Source: Terriglobus tenax (GTDB lineage: Bacteria > Acidobacteriota > Terriglobia > Terriglobales > Acidobacteriaceae). Taken from it: a stretch of DNA of 64,000 bases. The notes beneath the pieces were generated by a model. The model was not told the origin of the DNA. It made no database searches and was given only the letters and a program-made list of their open reading frames with translations. The DNA lies in contig NZ_JAGSYA010000004.1 of the NCBI RefSeq assembly GCF_025685395.1, forward strand, positions 1,674,001 to 1,738,000. The letters run 5' to 3'. Position 1 is the first letter of the stretch; every line of letters starts with the position of its first letter. The translations under genes were made by a program, and so were the position numbers. Shown here piece by piece: positions 25,649 through 33,052 of the stretch.

Positions 25649-26395
25649 TTAGGCCAGCACTTTTAACTCGCTATGCGCGTAATACATCTCCGTAATCGCA
25701 TCCGCCAGCTTCTTCGTCACCACTTCGGCATCCTTCGTCGTCAGGCCCGTAGTATCAATCGGGTCGCCCACCACCAGCTTCAGCGGTCGCGGGGCGAGTG
25801 AGTACTCGTGCATCGGCATCAGTTCATGCGTGCCCACCAGAGCCAGCGGCATGATAGGAACCTGGGCCTTGATGGCCATGAACGCCGCGCCGGAAAGCAT
25901 GGACTTGATGTGGCCGTCCTGGCTGCGGCCCGCCTCCGGGAACAGCAGGATGGGCATGCCGCTCTTCAGCGTGGCGATGCCTTTGTTCAGGCCCGCAATC
26001 TGCGAGCGCAGGTTTGACTGGTCAATCGGCACCTGTCCGCTGCGCTTCAAGTGCCAGCCGATGAACGGAATCTTAAAGAGGTAGTGGTTGGCCAGGATAC
26101 GGAACTGGAAGGGCAGGTTGCCGAAGAGCGCCGGCGTGTCCATGTAGCTGATGTGGTTGCTGGCATAGACGGCGACGCGGCCCAGCTTCTCTTTCCCGAT
26201 GACCTGCATGGGCGAGAACGAAATCATCAGCAGGCTTTTGGCCCACACCTGCGCAATGGCGTGTTGCTGGCGGCCGCTCTTGTCCCACAGCGAGGTGATG
26301 AGCGAGATGATGCCGAAGAAAGCCGTGGACGCCACGATGAGCGGGGCGAGCAGAGCGTAGGTGAGTAGCTTCTGTGCGGTGGTCCGTTGCGCCAT
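25649..26395 (-). CDS. plsC: 1-acyl-sn-glycerol-3-phosphate acyltransferase
   Basis: PlsC acylates lysophosphatidate to phosphatidate at the cytoplasmic membrane. The 248 residues include an N-terminal hydrophobic anchor (LLAPLIVASTAFFGIISLI), the catalytic NHISYMD (H-x4-D, near residue 82), PFIGWHLKRSGQVPIDQSN, and LLFPEAGRSQDG, where the usual EGT is EAG. IMPLALVGTHELMP is the fourth block. It starts 2 bp after folC on the same strand, so folC-plsC is an operon. Confidence 0.93.
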   Translation of the reverse strand: MAQRTTAQKLLTYALLAPLIVASTAFFGIISLITSLWDKSGRQQHAIAQVWAKSLLMISFSPMQVIGKEKLGRVAVYASNHISYMDTPALFGNLPFQFRILANHYLFKIPFIGWHLKRSGQVPIDQSNLRSQIAGLNKGIATLKSGMPILLFPEAGRSQDGHIKSMLSGAAFMAIKAQVPIMPLALVGTHELMPMHEYSLAPRPLKLVVGDPIDTTGLTTKDAEVVTKKLADAITEMYYAHSELKVLA

Positions 26396-26397
26396 CG

Positions 26398-27759
26398 TCA
26401 GTCGTCTCTTTTCAGAATCCTGCGAGCTTCGCCGATCAGATAGACCGACCCGGTGATGATAACCAGCCCCGAGGGAGGCGTCACCCGGCGCGCTTTGTCG
26501 ATGGCCTGGGCCACGCTGGAGGCGGTCTCTACGGGGATCTCCATGTGCGCGGCGGCCTGTTCCAGATCGCTGAGCGATGCGGCGCGCGGGTTGTTCATGG
26601 GAGCAAGCACGATGTGGTCGTGCACGCGGTCGGCACTGGAGTCAAAGAGCGGGAAGAGCGTCTGCGCGATGCCTTCGACGGCTTTGTCTTTCAAACACGA
26701 GAAGACGAGTGTGCGTGGCCGCTCATCCGGCAACTGGCCAATGGCTGAGCGCAACGTCCATGCGCCGTCAGGATTATGCGCGACGTCCAGAAGGAAATCG
26801 ACTCCGTTGCTGGTCAGCAGTTCCAGCCGGCCCGGCCATGCGGTGGAGCGGATGCCTTCGGCGATGGTGGCGGCGGTGATTTTCGCAAAGCCGTGGTGCT
26901 GGTTCAGTTCCACCGCCGTGGCGATGGCCAGCGCGAGGTTGCGCTGCTGGTGCGATCCGCCGAGGGGCGAGTCGATGGTCACATCCTGCCCCAGAATTCG
27001 CGCGGGGTACACATTGCGGAAAGGGCTGACCTGAGCCAGTCCGCGATCAGGAATATAAGCCGCAGCGTTGACTCCGCGCACTTCCAGCGGCACGGCGACC
27101 TCTCCGAGAGCATAGTTCGCCTCAGGGTGCTGTGGCAGCGTGACCATCACGCCGTTCTTACGCAGGATGCCTGCCTTCTCCTTGGCAATGTGCGTCAGCG
27201 TGGGGCCGAGATAGTCCATGTGGTCCAGACCGAGGTCGGTGATGACGGAGACGATGGGCTCCACGATATTGGTGGCGTCCAGGCGACCTCCGAGGCCGAC
27301 TTCGAGCACGGCGATATCGACCTTCTGCTCGGCGAAGGAGAGAAAGGCGATGGCGGTCATCACCTCAAAGAAGCTGGGGGTGTGCGGCAGGTCTCCGCTG
27401 GCGACCAGGCGGTTTGCGGCGTCGTCCACCTGGAAATAGAGACGTGCGAAGTCGTCGTCGCTGATGAGCTGGCTGCCAATGCGGACGCGTTCGTTGATGC
27501 GCTCCAGGTGCGGCGAGGTGTAGAGCCCCGCGCGATAGCCGGAGACGCCCAGCACACTGGCCAGCGTGGAGGCAGTGGAGCCCTTGCCGTTGGTGCCTGC
27601 AATCAGCACCGCGGGAAAGGTGGTTTGCGGATCGCCAAGATCCTTCATCAGCGTGCGCATGTAGGCAAGATCAAACTTGCGGCGCGGCGCGCCTGGCTGC
27701 GGGGGGGCAAGCTCATGACCCCGTGCGTAAAGCTGTTCGACGGCTAGCTGATAAGACAT
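26398..27759 (-). CDS. folC: Bifunctional dihydrofolate synthase / folylpolyglutamate synthase
   Basis: FolC adds glutamate to dihydropteroate and to folates. The 453-residue product shows the Mur-ligase-like P-loop VLIAGTNGKGSTASTLAS near residue 45, the SPHLERINERVRI segment, ILEVGLGGRLDATNIV (metal-binding), a THIAKEKAGILR stretch with the carbamylated lysine region, and LLDVAHNPDGAWTL. The ATG at 27759 has GAGGGCGGA upstream; the longer ORF adds unrelated residues. It is co-transcribed with plsC. A small membrane ORF is divergent on the other strand. Confidence 0.95.
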   Translation of the reverse strand: MSYQLAVEQLYARGHELAPPQPGAPRRKFDLAYMRTLMKDLGDPQTTFPAVLIAGTNGKGSTASTLASVLGVSGYRAGLYTSPHLERINERVRIGSQLISDDDFARLYFQVDDAANRLVASGDLPHTPSFFEVMTAIAFLSFAEQKVDIAVLEVGLGGRLDATNIVEPIVSVITDLGLDHMDYLGPTLTHIAKEKAGILRKNGVMVTLPQHPEANYALGEVAVPLEVRGVNAAAYIPDRGLAQVSPFRNVYPARILGQDVTIDSPLGGSHQQRNLALAIATAVELNQHHGFAKITAATIAEGIRSTAWPGRLELLTSNGVDFLLDVAHNPDGAWTLRSAIGQLPDERPRTLVFSCLKDKAVEGIAQTLFPLFDSSADRVHDHIVLAPMNNPRAASLSDLEQAAAHMEIPVETASSVAQAIDKARRVTPPSGLVIITGSVYLIGEARRILKRDD

Positions 27760-27890
27760 ATCGATTCCGCCCTCTATTTTAGAGCGTACGGATAGCACAA
27801 AGGTGGAATGGGGATCACACAACCGTTCGGCGGCAACATGCTGAAGTGGAATGTTCTGAAGTTGCAAAGCGCGAGATTCTGACGTTGCCA

Positions 27891-27909
27891 GGAGCGGTAA
27901 AGCCGCTCC
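27891..27909 (+). promoter_or_regulatory. Leader hairpin of the 33-aa ORF
   Basis: GGAGCGG and CCGCTCC arms (7 bp, 5-nt loop) lie 22 bp upstream of the ATG at 27932 and just before its ribosome-binding site. They could be a leader structure or the remains of a repeat. Confidence 0.35.
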
Positions 27910-27931
27910 GCAGAAAAGAGGTCACACTCCT

Positions 27932-28033
27932 ATGCACGATATCGTTATTGCTGCCATTTTTGTTGCCATGGTTCTCGCACCCTGCATCACCGCTGCCCGT
28001 TCCGGCGCCGCAAAGGCTGAAGACAACGCCTAA
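27932..28033 (+). CDS. Very small membrane protein (33 aa)
   Basis: A short ORF starts ATG at 27932 with AGAGG 11 bp upstream. It encodes 33 residues: MHDIVIAAIFVAMVLAPCIT forms one hydrophobic segment, followed by a polar tail (AARSGAAKAEDNA). It is followed by a clean intrinsic terminator and preceded by a hairpin, so the unit looks self-contained. I know no homologue. Coding is plausible rather than proved; it could be a leader. Confidence 0.5.
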   Translation: MHDIVIAAIFVAMVLAPCITAARSGAAKAEDNA

Positions 28034-28065
28034 GTTTTTCACTGACGCATAACGCATCGGCTGAT

Positions 28066-28096
28066 AAGACCGCTCTCCGAACCTGGAAGCGGTCTT
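28066..28096 (+). terminator. Intrinsic terminator after the 33-aa ORF
   Basis: AAGACCGCT / AGCGGTCTT arms (9 bp, 13-nt loop) follow the stop at 28033 by about 30 bp; the distal arm ends in T residues. Confidence 0.65.
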
Positions 28097-28120
28097 TGGT
28101 GTTTAATCGGGTCCATCTCG

Positions 28121-28834
28121 ATGAAGATGACCGCCGCTCACGTGAAGGCCGATGTGGCCACCCTGGCAGATCCAGCGCGGGCAGAGTTTCTGCAACGCTT
28201 CTTCCGTACTGGAAAAGGCGAGTATGCGGAAGGCGACCTCCTGCTGGGTCTGAGGGTTCCGCAACAGCGCGTTCTTGCCAAGCGCTTTGCAGCACTTCCC
28301 CTGGCGGAAACAAAGAAGCTGCTACGGTCGAAGTTCCATGAACACCGTCTGATTGCCCTGTTGATCCTGTGCGCACAGTATGAGCGCGGAGATGCCGAGA
28401 AGCGAGAGGCACTGCACCGCCTGTATAGAGAGCACACGGCCTATGTGAACAACTGGGACCTGGTGGATACCTCGGCCCGCATCTTGGTGGGGGAGCATCT
28501 TCCTTCGGAAAACTGCCGCCTGCTGGATCGCCTTGCCGCGTCTGACCTGTTATGGGAACGGCGCATCGCCATGATTGCGACCCTTGCCTATATCCGCAAA
28601 GGTGAACTGGCGCCGACCTTCCGCATTGCACGCAAACTGCTGGGCGACCGGCATGACCTGATCCATAAGGCGGTGGGCTGGATGCTGCGCGAGGCGGGCA
28701 AGCAGTCTCCGGCTGAGCTGCTGGAGTTCCTGAAAGCAAACTACGCAAAGATGCCGCGGACAGCTTTACGCTACGCCATCGAACATTTTCCGGAGGCGCG
28801 GAGAAAACAGTTGCTCCGCGGAGAGTTCCGGTAA
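28121..28834 (+). CDS. DNA alkylation repair protein, AlkD-like
   Basis: This 237-residue all-helical HEAT-like protein matches the AlkD family of DNA glycosylases that excise alkylated (positively charged) purines without base flipping. Recognisable features are YAEGDLLLGLRVPQQR, HEHRLIALLILCAQYERGD, the VNNWDLVDTSARILVGEHL block, LLWERRIAMIATLAYIRKG and IHKAVGWMLREAGKQSP. Trp and Asp in VNNWDLVD and Trp in the WERR block are the substrate-contacting positions in AlkD. It overlaps nothing and is followed by a convergent methyltransferase gene. Confidence 0.9.
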   Translation: MKMTAAHVKADVATLADPARAEFLQRFFRTGKGEYAEGDLLLGLRVPQQRVLAKRFAALPLAETKKLLRSKFHEHRLIALLILCAQYERGDAEKREALHRLYREHTAYVNNWDLVDTSARILVGEHLPSENCRLLDRLAASDLLWERRIAMIATLAYIRKGELAPTFRIARKLLGDRHDLIHKAVGWMLREAGKQSPAELLEFLKANYAKMPRTALRYAIEHFPEARRKQLLRGEFR

Positions 28835-28884
28835 GGCACATCTATAATTGCCCTCCGGACCGGCAACGCACCGTGGACAGGGAA

Positions 28885-29733
28885 CTACTTCCAGGCGGAG
28901 ACGATGCGGCCGCCTTTGCCGCGCAGTTGCAGACCGTCGGTCCGGCCCGCGAGGTAGCGTTCGGTCAGGTCAGGGCCTCCCAGATCTTCCATGGTCGAAA
29001 ATCCTGTCTCTGCAAGACGCTGCGCGAGGTCTTCCTTGCGGAAGAAGAGTTGGAAGGGTTCGCCGGCCTGGGCGACGCGGGCCGACATGGAGTCCAGCAT
29101 CATCTGCTCCACGAAGGGCAGCACCTCACGCGGCTGGGAGTAATCAAAAACCACACCGGAACCGGCAGGCCGCTCCACGATGAAGCGCAGCGTCTGGCGA
29201 AAGGCCGCATCCGTAAGGTATGGAACCACCCCCAGCCAGGCGAAGAACGCAGGACGGTGGAAATCGAAGCCTGCCTCGGCGAGTCCGTCGGCCAGAGAGT
29301 GCTCTTCGAAGTCGACCGGAGCGTAATGGGTGTTCGCCGGAATATCGATGCCCGCTTCGGCCAGCAGACTGTGCTTCCAGAGCTGCGTCGCGGGAAAATC
29401 CACCTCAAAGACCTGAAGTCCCGGGAAAGGATTCCGATAGGCGAAGGTATCCAGCCCGGCACCCAGAAGGACGTACTGCGCAAGTCCGCGGGTGACGGCG
29501 GAAGCCAGAAGATCTTCCGCATAGCGACTTCGGACGACCATGAAAGCCCGGATGGCCGCCGAAAAGGGCTTCCGCAGGCTGTCCGGGGTGCGCTTGACCT
29601 CTTCGCGCTGCTCCGCCGGAAGGATGCGCTGAGCGATGGGATCGTCCAGCACCAAAGGACGGTCGAAGACCTGGTGGGCGGCGCGGCGCATCGCCACCCG
29701 CAGAGCAGTTCGTGATGGAGTTCCCTCAAGCAT
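28885..29733 (-). CDS. Class I SAM-dependent methyltransferase (PPM1/LCM-like, TIGR00027 type)
   Basis: The 282-residue protein starts MLEGTPSRTALRVAMRRAAHQ, the usual SRTA...RA start of this family, followed by FDRPLVLDDPIAQRIL, the SAM-binding YVLLGAGLDTFAYRNPF, VFEVDFPATQLWK (acidic loop contacting ribose) and FFAWLGVVPYLTD. Such proteins are leucine carboxyl methyltransferase relatives, often near secondary-metabolite or housekeeping genes; the substrate is unknown. Starts at 29733 and 29745 are both possible. The gap to the divergent lipoprotein start at 29756 is only about 10-22 bp. Confidence 0.85.
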   Translation of the reverse strand: MLEGTPSRTALRVAMRRAAHQVFDRPLVLDDPIAQRILPAEQREEVKRTPDSLRKPFSAAIRAFMVVRSRYAEDLLASAVTRGLAQYVLLGAGLDTFAYRNPFPGLQVFEVDFPATQLWKHSLLAEAGIDIPANTHYAPVDFEEHSLADGLAEAGFDFHRPAFFAWLGVVPYLTDAAFRQTLRFIVERPAGSGVVFDYSQPREVLPFVEQMMLDSMSARVAQAGEPFQLFFRKEDLAQRLAETGFSTMEDLGGPDLTERYLAGRTDGLQLRGKGGRIVSAWK

Positions 29734-29755
29734 GCCAATCTGCATCCTACAAAGA

Positions 29756-30289
29756 ATGAACGCGCACGCACGAATCGCACTCCTGCTCGGTGTGGCCATG
29801 GCCGCAGCCGGGTGCAATAGCCCGTCCTCGGCCAAGCCGGAGAATTTCCAGGCCGGTTTGAATAAATACTGGCCGGAGCACCGCCGCGACTGCCTGTTCC
29901 CCGCCGGCTGGCGCTTTCCTTACACCACCAGCGATCCGGCAGAACAGGCAAAGCTCGATGCCATGGTGAAGGTCCTGCTGCTGAAGCGCACCAAGGAACA
30001 GAAGCTGGCCTATTACGAGCCCACGGACTATGGAAAATCCGGCGCTCCCCGCTACTGCTATGGCTACCGCGAGGCGACCGAAATCCTGAGCAATACACCG
30101 CTGGCCGTGAAAGATGGCTTCCGGCAGACCACGGTCAACTATCGCTATGAGATGAAAGATGTGCCTACCTGGGCAAAGTCCGAAGATCTGAAGACAGCCT
30201 TCCCCCAACTGGCCAAGGATCTGAGCGGCCAGGCGACCGACACGACGCCCCTGGCTCAAACCAATGTTGGGTGGCAGGTTCCTGAGTAG
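29756..30289 (+). CDS. Hypothetical lipoprotein
   Basis: This 177-residue lipoprotein starts MNAHARIALLLGVAMAAAGC, with the lipobox AAAGC at residue 20. The mature domain is mixed alpha/beta (DAMVKVLLLKRTKEQKLAYYEPTDYGKSG; REATEILSNTP) and ends with Gln/Thr-rich sequence. No family recognised. The start is set by the signal peptide. A GC-rich terminator follows at 30317. Its promoter must overlap the 5' end of the divergent methyltransferase gene. Confidence 0.65.
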   Translation: MNAHARIALLLGVAMAAAGCNSPSSAKPENFQAGLNKYWPEHRRDCLFPAGWRFPYTTSDPAEQAKLDAMVKVLLLKRTKEQKLAYYEPTDYGKSGAPRYCYGYREATEILSNTPLAVKDGFRQTTVNYRYEMKDVPTWAKSEDLKTAFPQLAKDLSGQATDTTPLAQTNVGWQVPE

Positions 30290-30316
30290 CTAATAAAGAC
30301 CACTTCTTCCATCTGG

Positions 30317-30341
30317 AAACGCCGGCCTCGTGCCGGCGTTT
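30317..30341 (+). terminator. Intrinsic terminator
   Basis: AAACGCCGGC / GCCGGCGTTT arms (10 bp, 5-nt loop) follow the lipoprotein gene and separate it from the peptide array. Confidence 0.8.
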
Positions 30342-30415
30342 TGCGTTTAAGGCGCCAAAGTCGGCGAATTGCACAAATGGGGGTGCAATTGGGGTGACAT
30401 TTGCCAGACAAGCAG

Positions 30416-30433
30416 ATGTTACCTCAGTAACAT
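30416..30433. promoter_or_regulatory. Dyad upstream of the peptide array
   Basis: ATGTTAC-CTCA-GTAACAT is a perfect 7-bp inverted repeat in the AT-rich 265-bp gap (30290-30554) upstream of the first peptide gene. Its form and position suit a dimeric-regulator operator, but no known motif is matched. The same gap has a direct repeat of GGGGTG (30371-30398). No convincing -35/-10 pair was found. Confidence 0.4.
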
Positions 30434-30554
30434 GATTCCTTTAATACTTGTATATGTTATTGATTACATTGGACTTAGGGATGATCTCACGATACGCTCT
30501 CTTCATCTGGTGAGTCCAGTGAAAAATTTCCGCACCAATTGAGGCTTTCTACCC

Positions 30555-30713
30555 ATGAAACTCGCGATCCGCACCTTTGCCATTGCCCTTGTTCTGACCG
30601 GAGCTGTTGCTTCCGCCCACACCAGGACCGAAGACCTGAAGCCCGCACGTTCGACCAGCATTGTGCCGATTCCCTCCTGCCCGCCGAACGCACCGAACGC
30701 CTGCGGACTGTAA
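30555..30713 (+). CDS. Tandem secreted peptide 1 (52 aa)
   Basis: The first of four tandem paralogues. The 52-residue precursor starts MKLAIRTFAIALVLTGAVAS and ends in ASA, a signal-peptidase I site, so a mature peptide of about 31 residues would be exported to the periplasm or medium. Mature features are RTEDLKPARSTSIVPIPS, then CPPNAPNACGL with two Cys spaced C-x7-C, able to form one disulfide loop. A TGAGG sits 12 bp upstream of the ATG. A 108-bp internal stretch (30583-30690) is identical to copy 2. No family recognised. Alternative ideas: signalling peptide, bacteriocin-like or structural peptide. Confidence 0.85.
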   Translation: MKLAIRTFAIALVLTGAVASAHTRTEDLKPARSTSIVPIPSCPPNAPNACGL

Positions 30714-30771
30714 AAAAAATCGCGCAAACCATTTTTGATTCAATAACTTTCATTTTTCGAAGGAGCTATCC

Positions 30772-30945
30772 ATGAAGACCGCCATCCGCACCTTTGCCGT
30801 TGCCCTTGTTCTGACCGGAGCTGTTGCTTCCGCCCACACCAGGACCGAAGACCTGAAGCCCGCACGTTCGACCAGCATTGTGCCGATTCCCTCCTGCCCG
30901 CCGAACGACCCTAATGCCTGCGGCCTCGATACGTCCGTCATCTAG
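30772..30945 (+). CDS. Tandem secreted peptide 2 (57 aa)
   Basis: The second copy, 57 residues with an AAGGAG ribosome-binding site. It has the same signal peptide (VALVLTGAVASA) and the same mature core; the loop is CPPNDPNAC (Asp for Ala) and the C-terminus is extended by DTSVI after the GL that ends the other copies. The extension arises because copy 2 reads past the position of the stop codon in the others. Between copies 1 and 2, 58 bp of A/T-rich spacer shows no terminator, so co-transcription is likely. Confidence 0.85.
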   Translation: MKTAIRTFAVALVLTGAVASAHTRTEDLKPARSTSIVPIPSCPPNDPNACGLDTSVI

Positions 30946-30992
30946 TCATTTATTTTCAAGCATTTCCATTTGCTTCCAGGAGAAATAGAACC

Positions 30993-31151
30993 ATGAAGAC
31001 CGCCATTCGCACCTTCGCTGTAGCCCTTGTCCTGACCGGAGCTGTTGCTTCCGCCCACACCAGAACCGAAGACCTGAAGCCCGCCCGCACGACCAGCATC
31101 ATACCGATTCCTTCCTGCCCTCCCAACGCACCGAACGCTTGCGGCCTTTAG
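30993..31151 (+). CDS. Tandem secreted peptide 3 (52 aa)
   Basis: The third copy, 52 residues, with CCAGGAG about 15 bp upstream of its ATG. Changes relative to copy 1 are conservative: V for I in the signal peptide, and RTTSIIPIPS in the mature region. The two Cys, the PPNAPNA loop and the C-terminal CGL are preserved, while silent differences have accumulated, so purifying selection on the peptide seems likely. Confidence 0.85.
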   Translation: MKTAIRTFAVALVLTGAVASAHTRTEDLKPARTTSIIPIPSCPPNAPNACGL

Positions 31152-31216
31152 ACCACCTGACCCATTTTTGTTCAAAGCAAAGGACTTAGAGATTTCCTGA
31201 AAGAGAGTACACATCG

Positions 31217-31375
31217 ATGAAGACCGCTATCCGCACATTTGCCATTGCTCTTGCCCTGACCGGAGCTGTTGCTTCCGCCCACACCAGAACTGAAGACGTG
31301 AAGCCCGCCCGCACGACCAGCATTGTGCCGATTCCTTCCTGCCCGCCGAACGCACCAAACGCCTGCGGCCTGTAG
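31217..31375 (+). CDS. Tandem secreted peptide 4 (52 aa)
   Basis: The fourth copy, 52 residues, starting MKTAIRTFAIALALTGAVAS with EDVKPARTTS in the mature part. The ribosome-binding site is a weaker GAGAG. Cys spacing and the CGL end are as in copies 1 and 3. It is followed 88 bp later by the multi-pass membrane protein gene on the same strand, with no terminator visible in between. Confidence 0.85.
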   Translation: MKTAIRTFAIALALTGAVASAHTRTEDVKPARTTSIVPIPSCPPNAPNACGL

Positions 31376-31463
31376 TACACAAGAAGTTGCAGGAAATCTC
31401 ATTGAACAGGCTCTTGTAGCTGGGATACAGTTAAGTTCCCGAAAGCTGCAGGAGCCCTTTCTC

Positions 31464-32336
31464 ATGAGTGCAAAATCGGTAATTGAGCTGCTGGAATACG
31501 TTGATCCGATTCTTTGCCTGGTCACCATCCTGGCCCTGATCCGAGCCAAGCAGGTTCGTGCCTACTTCAACCTGTTGCTCCTGCTCAGCACCAAGGTGCT
31601 TGCAGACGGCATCGCTCTGGTTCTTCTGAACCTGCATGGCGTCGACAAGCATGTCATCTATCGCATCTACTTCTATACCTACTGGACGGCGTACGCACTT
31701 GAAGCGATTCTGTCCATCCTGGTGATCTATTCGATCTTCAAGCTTGCGATGGAACCGTTGAAGGGTCTGCAGTCCCTGGGCCTGCTGGTCTTCCGCTGGG
31801 CTGCTGCCATTTCGGTCGCGGTGGCTGTGGGCATGGCCTTTGGCCCGAACATGAGCAGCACGACCTTCATCATCAGCGCCACCAATCATCTGCAGCGCAC
31901 CCAGAGCATTCTGACCCTGTGCCTGCTTTTGTTTGTCTGCTTTGCCATCCGGCCGATGGGACTTTCTCATCGCAGCCGCATCTTCGGTGTGAGCCTTGGC
32001 TTGGGCATGCTCTCTACGGTGGAACTGGTTAACGCTGCGTGGCTGACCAACACCACCAACATGTTTTCAGCCTTCAGCGTGATCCGCGGGGTTGCAATCA
32101 GCCTGGCATTCGCGACGTGGGCTGCTTATTTCTTCATTCCCGAGCCGCAGCGCCGCATGATCGTACTGCCAACCACCTCTCCGTTCCTGAAGTGGAACCA
32201 GGTATCGCTGGCTCTTGGCCATGATCCTGGCTTCGTTGTGGTGGGCAGCAATTCGCCCGACCTGTTTGCTCCGGCCGAATTGGAGATCATCCGCCGCTCG
32301 GCCGAAAAGTCGGCTCCACTGGCCATCGCCAACTAA
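31464..32336 (+). CDS. Multi-pass (about 7 TM) membrane protein of unknown function
   Basis: A 290-residue protein with about seven predicted membrane spans (for example LEYVDPILCLVTILALIRA, YFNLLLLLSTKVLADGIAL, AYALEAILSILVIYSIFKL, WAAAISVAVAVGMAF, ILTLCLLLFVCFAI, VIRGVAISLAFATWAAYFF) and a hydrophilic cytoplasmic C-terminus of about 65 residues. CAGGAG lies 9 bp before the ATG at 31464; the earlier in-frame start overlaps peptide 4. Such proteins recur in acidobacterial genomes but I know no assigned role. Its position directly after the peptide array allows a receptor or export role, which is speculation. A strong terminator follows. Confidence 0.75.
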   Translation: MSAKSVIELLEYVDPILCLVTILALIRAKQVRAYFNLLLLLSTKVLADGIALVLLNLHGVDKHVIYRIYFYTYWTAYALEAILSILVIYSIFKLAMEPLKGLQSLGLLVFRWAAAISVAVAVGMAFGPNMSSTTFIISATNHLQRTQSILTLCLLLFVCFAIRPMGLSHRSRIFGVSLGLGMLSTVELVNAAWLTNTTNMFSAFSVIRGVAISLAFATWAAYFFIPEPQRRMIVLPTTSPFLKWNQVSLALGHDPGFVVVGSNSPDLFAPAELEIIRRSAEKSAPLAIAN

Positions 32337-32357
32337 CCCTTTTCTGCAGATTGGTCG

Positions 32358-32382
32358 AAAGGGCCGCGTTCAGCGGCCCTTT
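32358..32382 (+). terminator. Intrinsic terminator
   Basis: AAAGGGCCGC / GCGGCCCTTT arms (10 bp, 5-nt loop) close the peptide array / membrane protein unit. Confidence 0.85.
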
Positions 32383-32437
32383 TGCTTGACCACACACTGC
32401 AATAGCCCCAGAATTAAGCATTAAGGAACCCCTCATC

Positions 32438-32989
32438 ATGACCGCCTATCTGGTACTTTTCGCCGCAGTGTTCAGCCGCCTGCTGCCGCACCTTACACAT
32501 TCGTCCGGCATCGGCTTTACCGCCGTGGGTGGTGGTCTGCTTTACTTTGGTGCCAGGCGCAGCCGCTGGCATGCCGTAGTCGCCGCTCTGGCCCTGATGG
32601 CGACCGACTACTACCTGACGGTGTACGCCTACGGCTACCCGTTCCACGCGACCCACTACCTGCCGACCTGGGCCTGGTATGCGGGTGTCTGCCTGATGGC
32701 CAATGCCACGCTTGCGAAGAAGCAGAGCTTCCTGCGCGTGACCGGAGCTGTACTGGCCTCGGCCACCAGCTTCTTTGTGATCTCGAACTTCTTCGTATGG
32801 GCGTGGTCGCACCTGTATGCCAAGACGGTTGGCGGTCTGATGGCCTGCTATGTGGCGGGAATCCCCTTTTATCGCAATGACCTGATCGCCACGGGCATGA
32901 TTGCCGGCGTCCTGTTCGGTTTGCCCGTGCTGGTCCGCCAGATGACCGCCGCGCACGAAGCCGCCAACGACAGCCGCATGGCTCATTAG
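32438..32989 (+). CDS. DUF6580-type integral membrane protein
   Basis: A 183-residue membrane protein with about five spans. It resembles the small putative transporter-component proteins now grouped as DUF6580: FSRLLPHLTHSSGIGFTAVGGGLLYFG at the N-terminus, ATDYYLTVYAYGYPF, YLPTWAWYAGVCLMA, ASATSFFVISNFFVWAW and a helix IATGMIAGVLFGLPVLV. These resemble energy-coupling-factor S components in topology. AAGGAA lies upstream of the ATG. Substrate unknown. Confidence 0.75.
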   Translation: MTAYLVLFAAVFSRLLPHLTHSSGIGFTAVGGGLLYFGARRSRWHAVVAALALMATDYYLTVYAYGYPFHATHYLPTWAWYAGVCLMANATLAKKQSFLRVTGAVLASATSFFVISNFFVWAWSHLYAKTVGGLMACYVAGIPFYRNDLIATGMIAGVLFGLPVLVRQMTAAHEAANDSRMAH

Positions 32990-33008
32990 TTTCTTGCGCA
33001 ATGCTGTA

Positions 33009-33038
33009 GAAAAAGCCTCGCCGTGGCGAGGCTTTTTC
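33009..33038. terminator. Bidirectional intrinsic terminator
   Basis: Perfect 14-bp arms GAAAAAGCCTCGCC / GGCGAGGCTTTTTC with a 2-nt loop lie between convergent genes ending at 32989 (+) and 33053 (-). Confidence 0.9.
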
Positions 33039-33052
33039 ACGTCTGCAAACGG

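Noticed and set aside
30555-31375. CRISPR-like repeat array
   Set aside because: The repeated units are about 160-bp coding sequences with start and stop codons, not 20-40 bp repeats with unique spacers.
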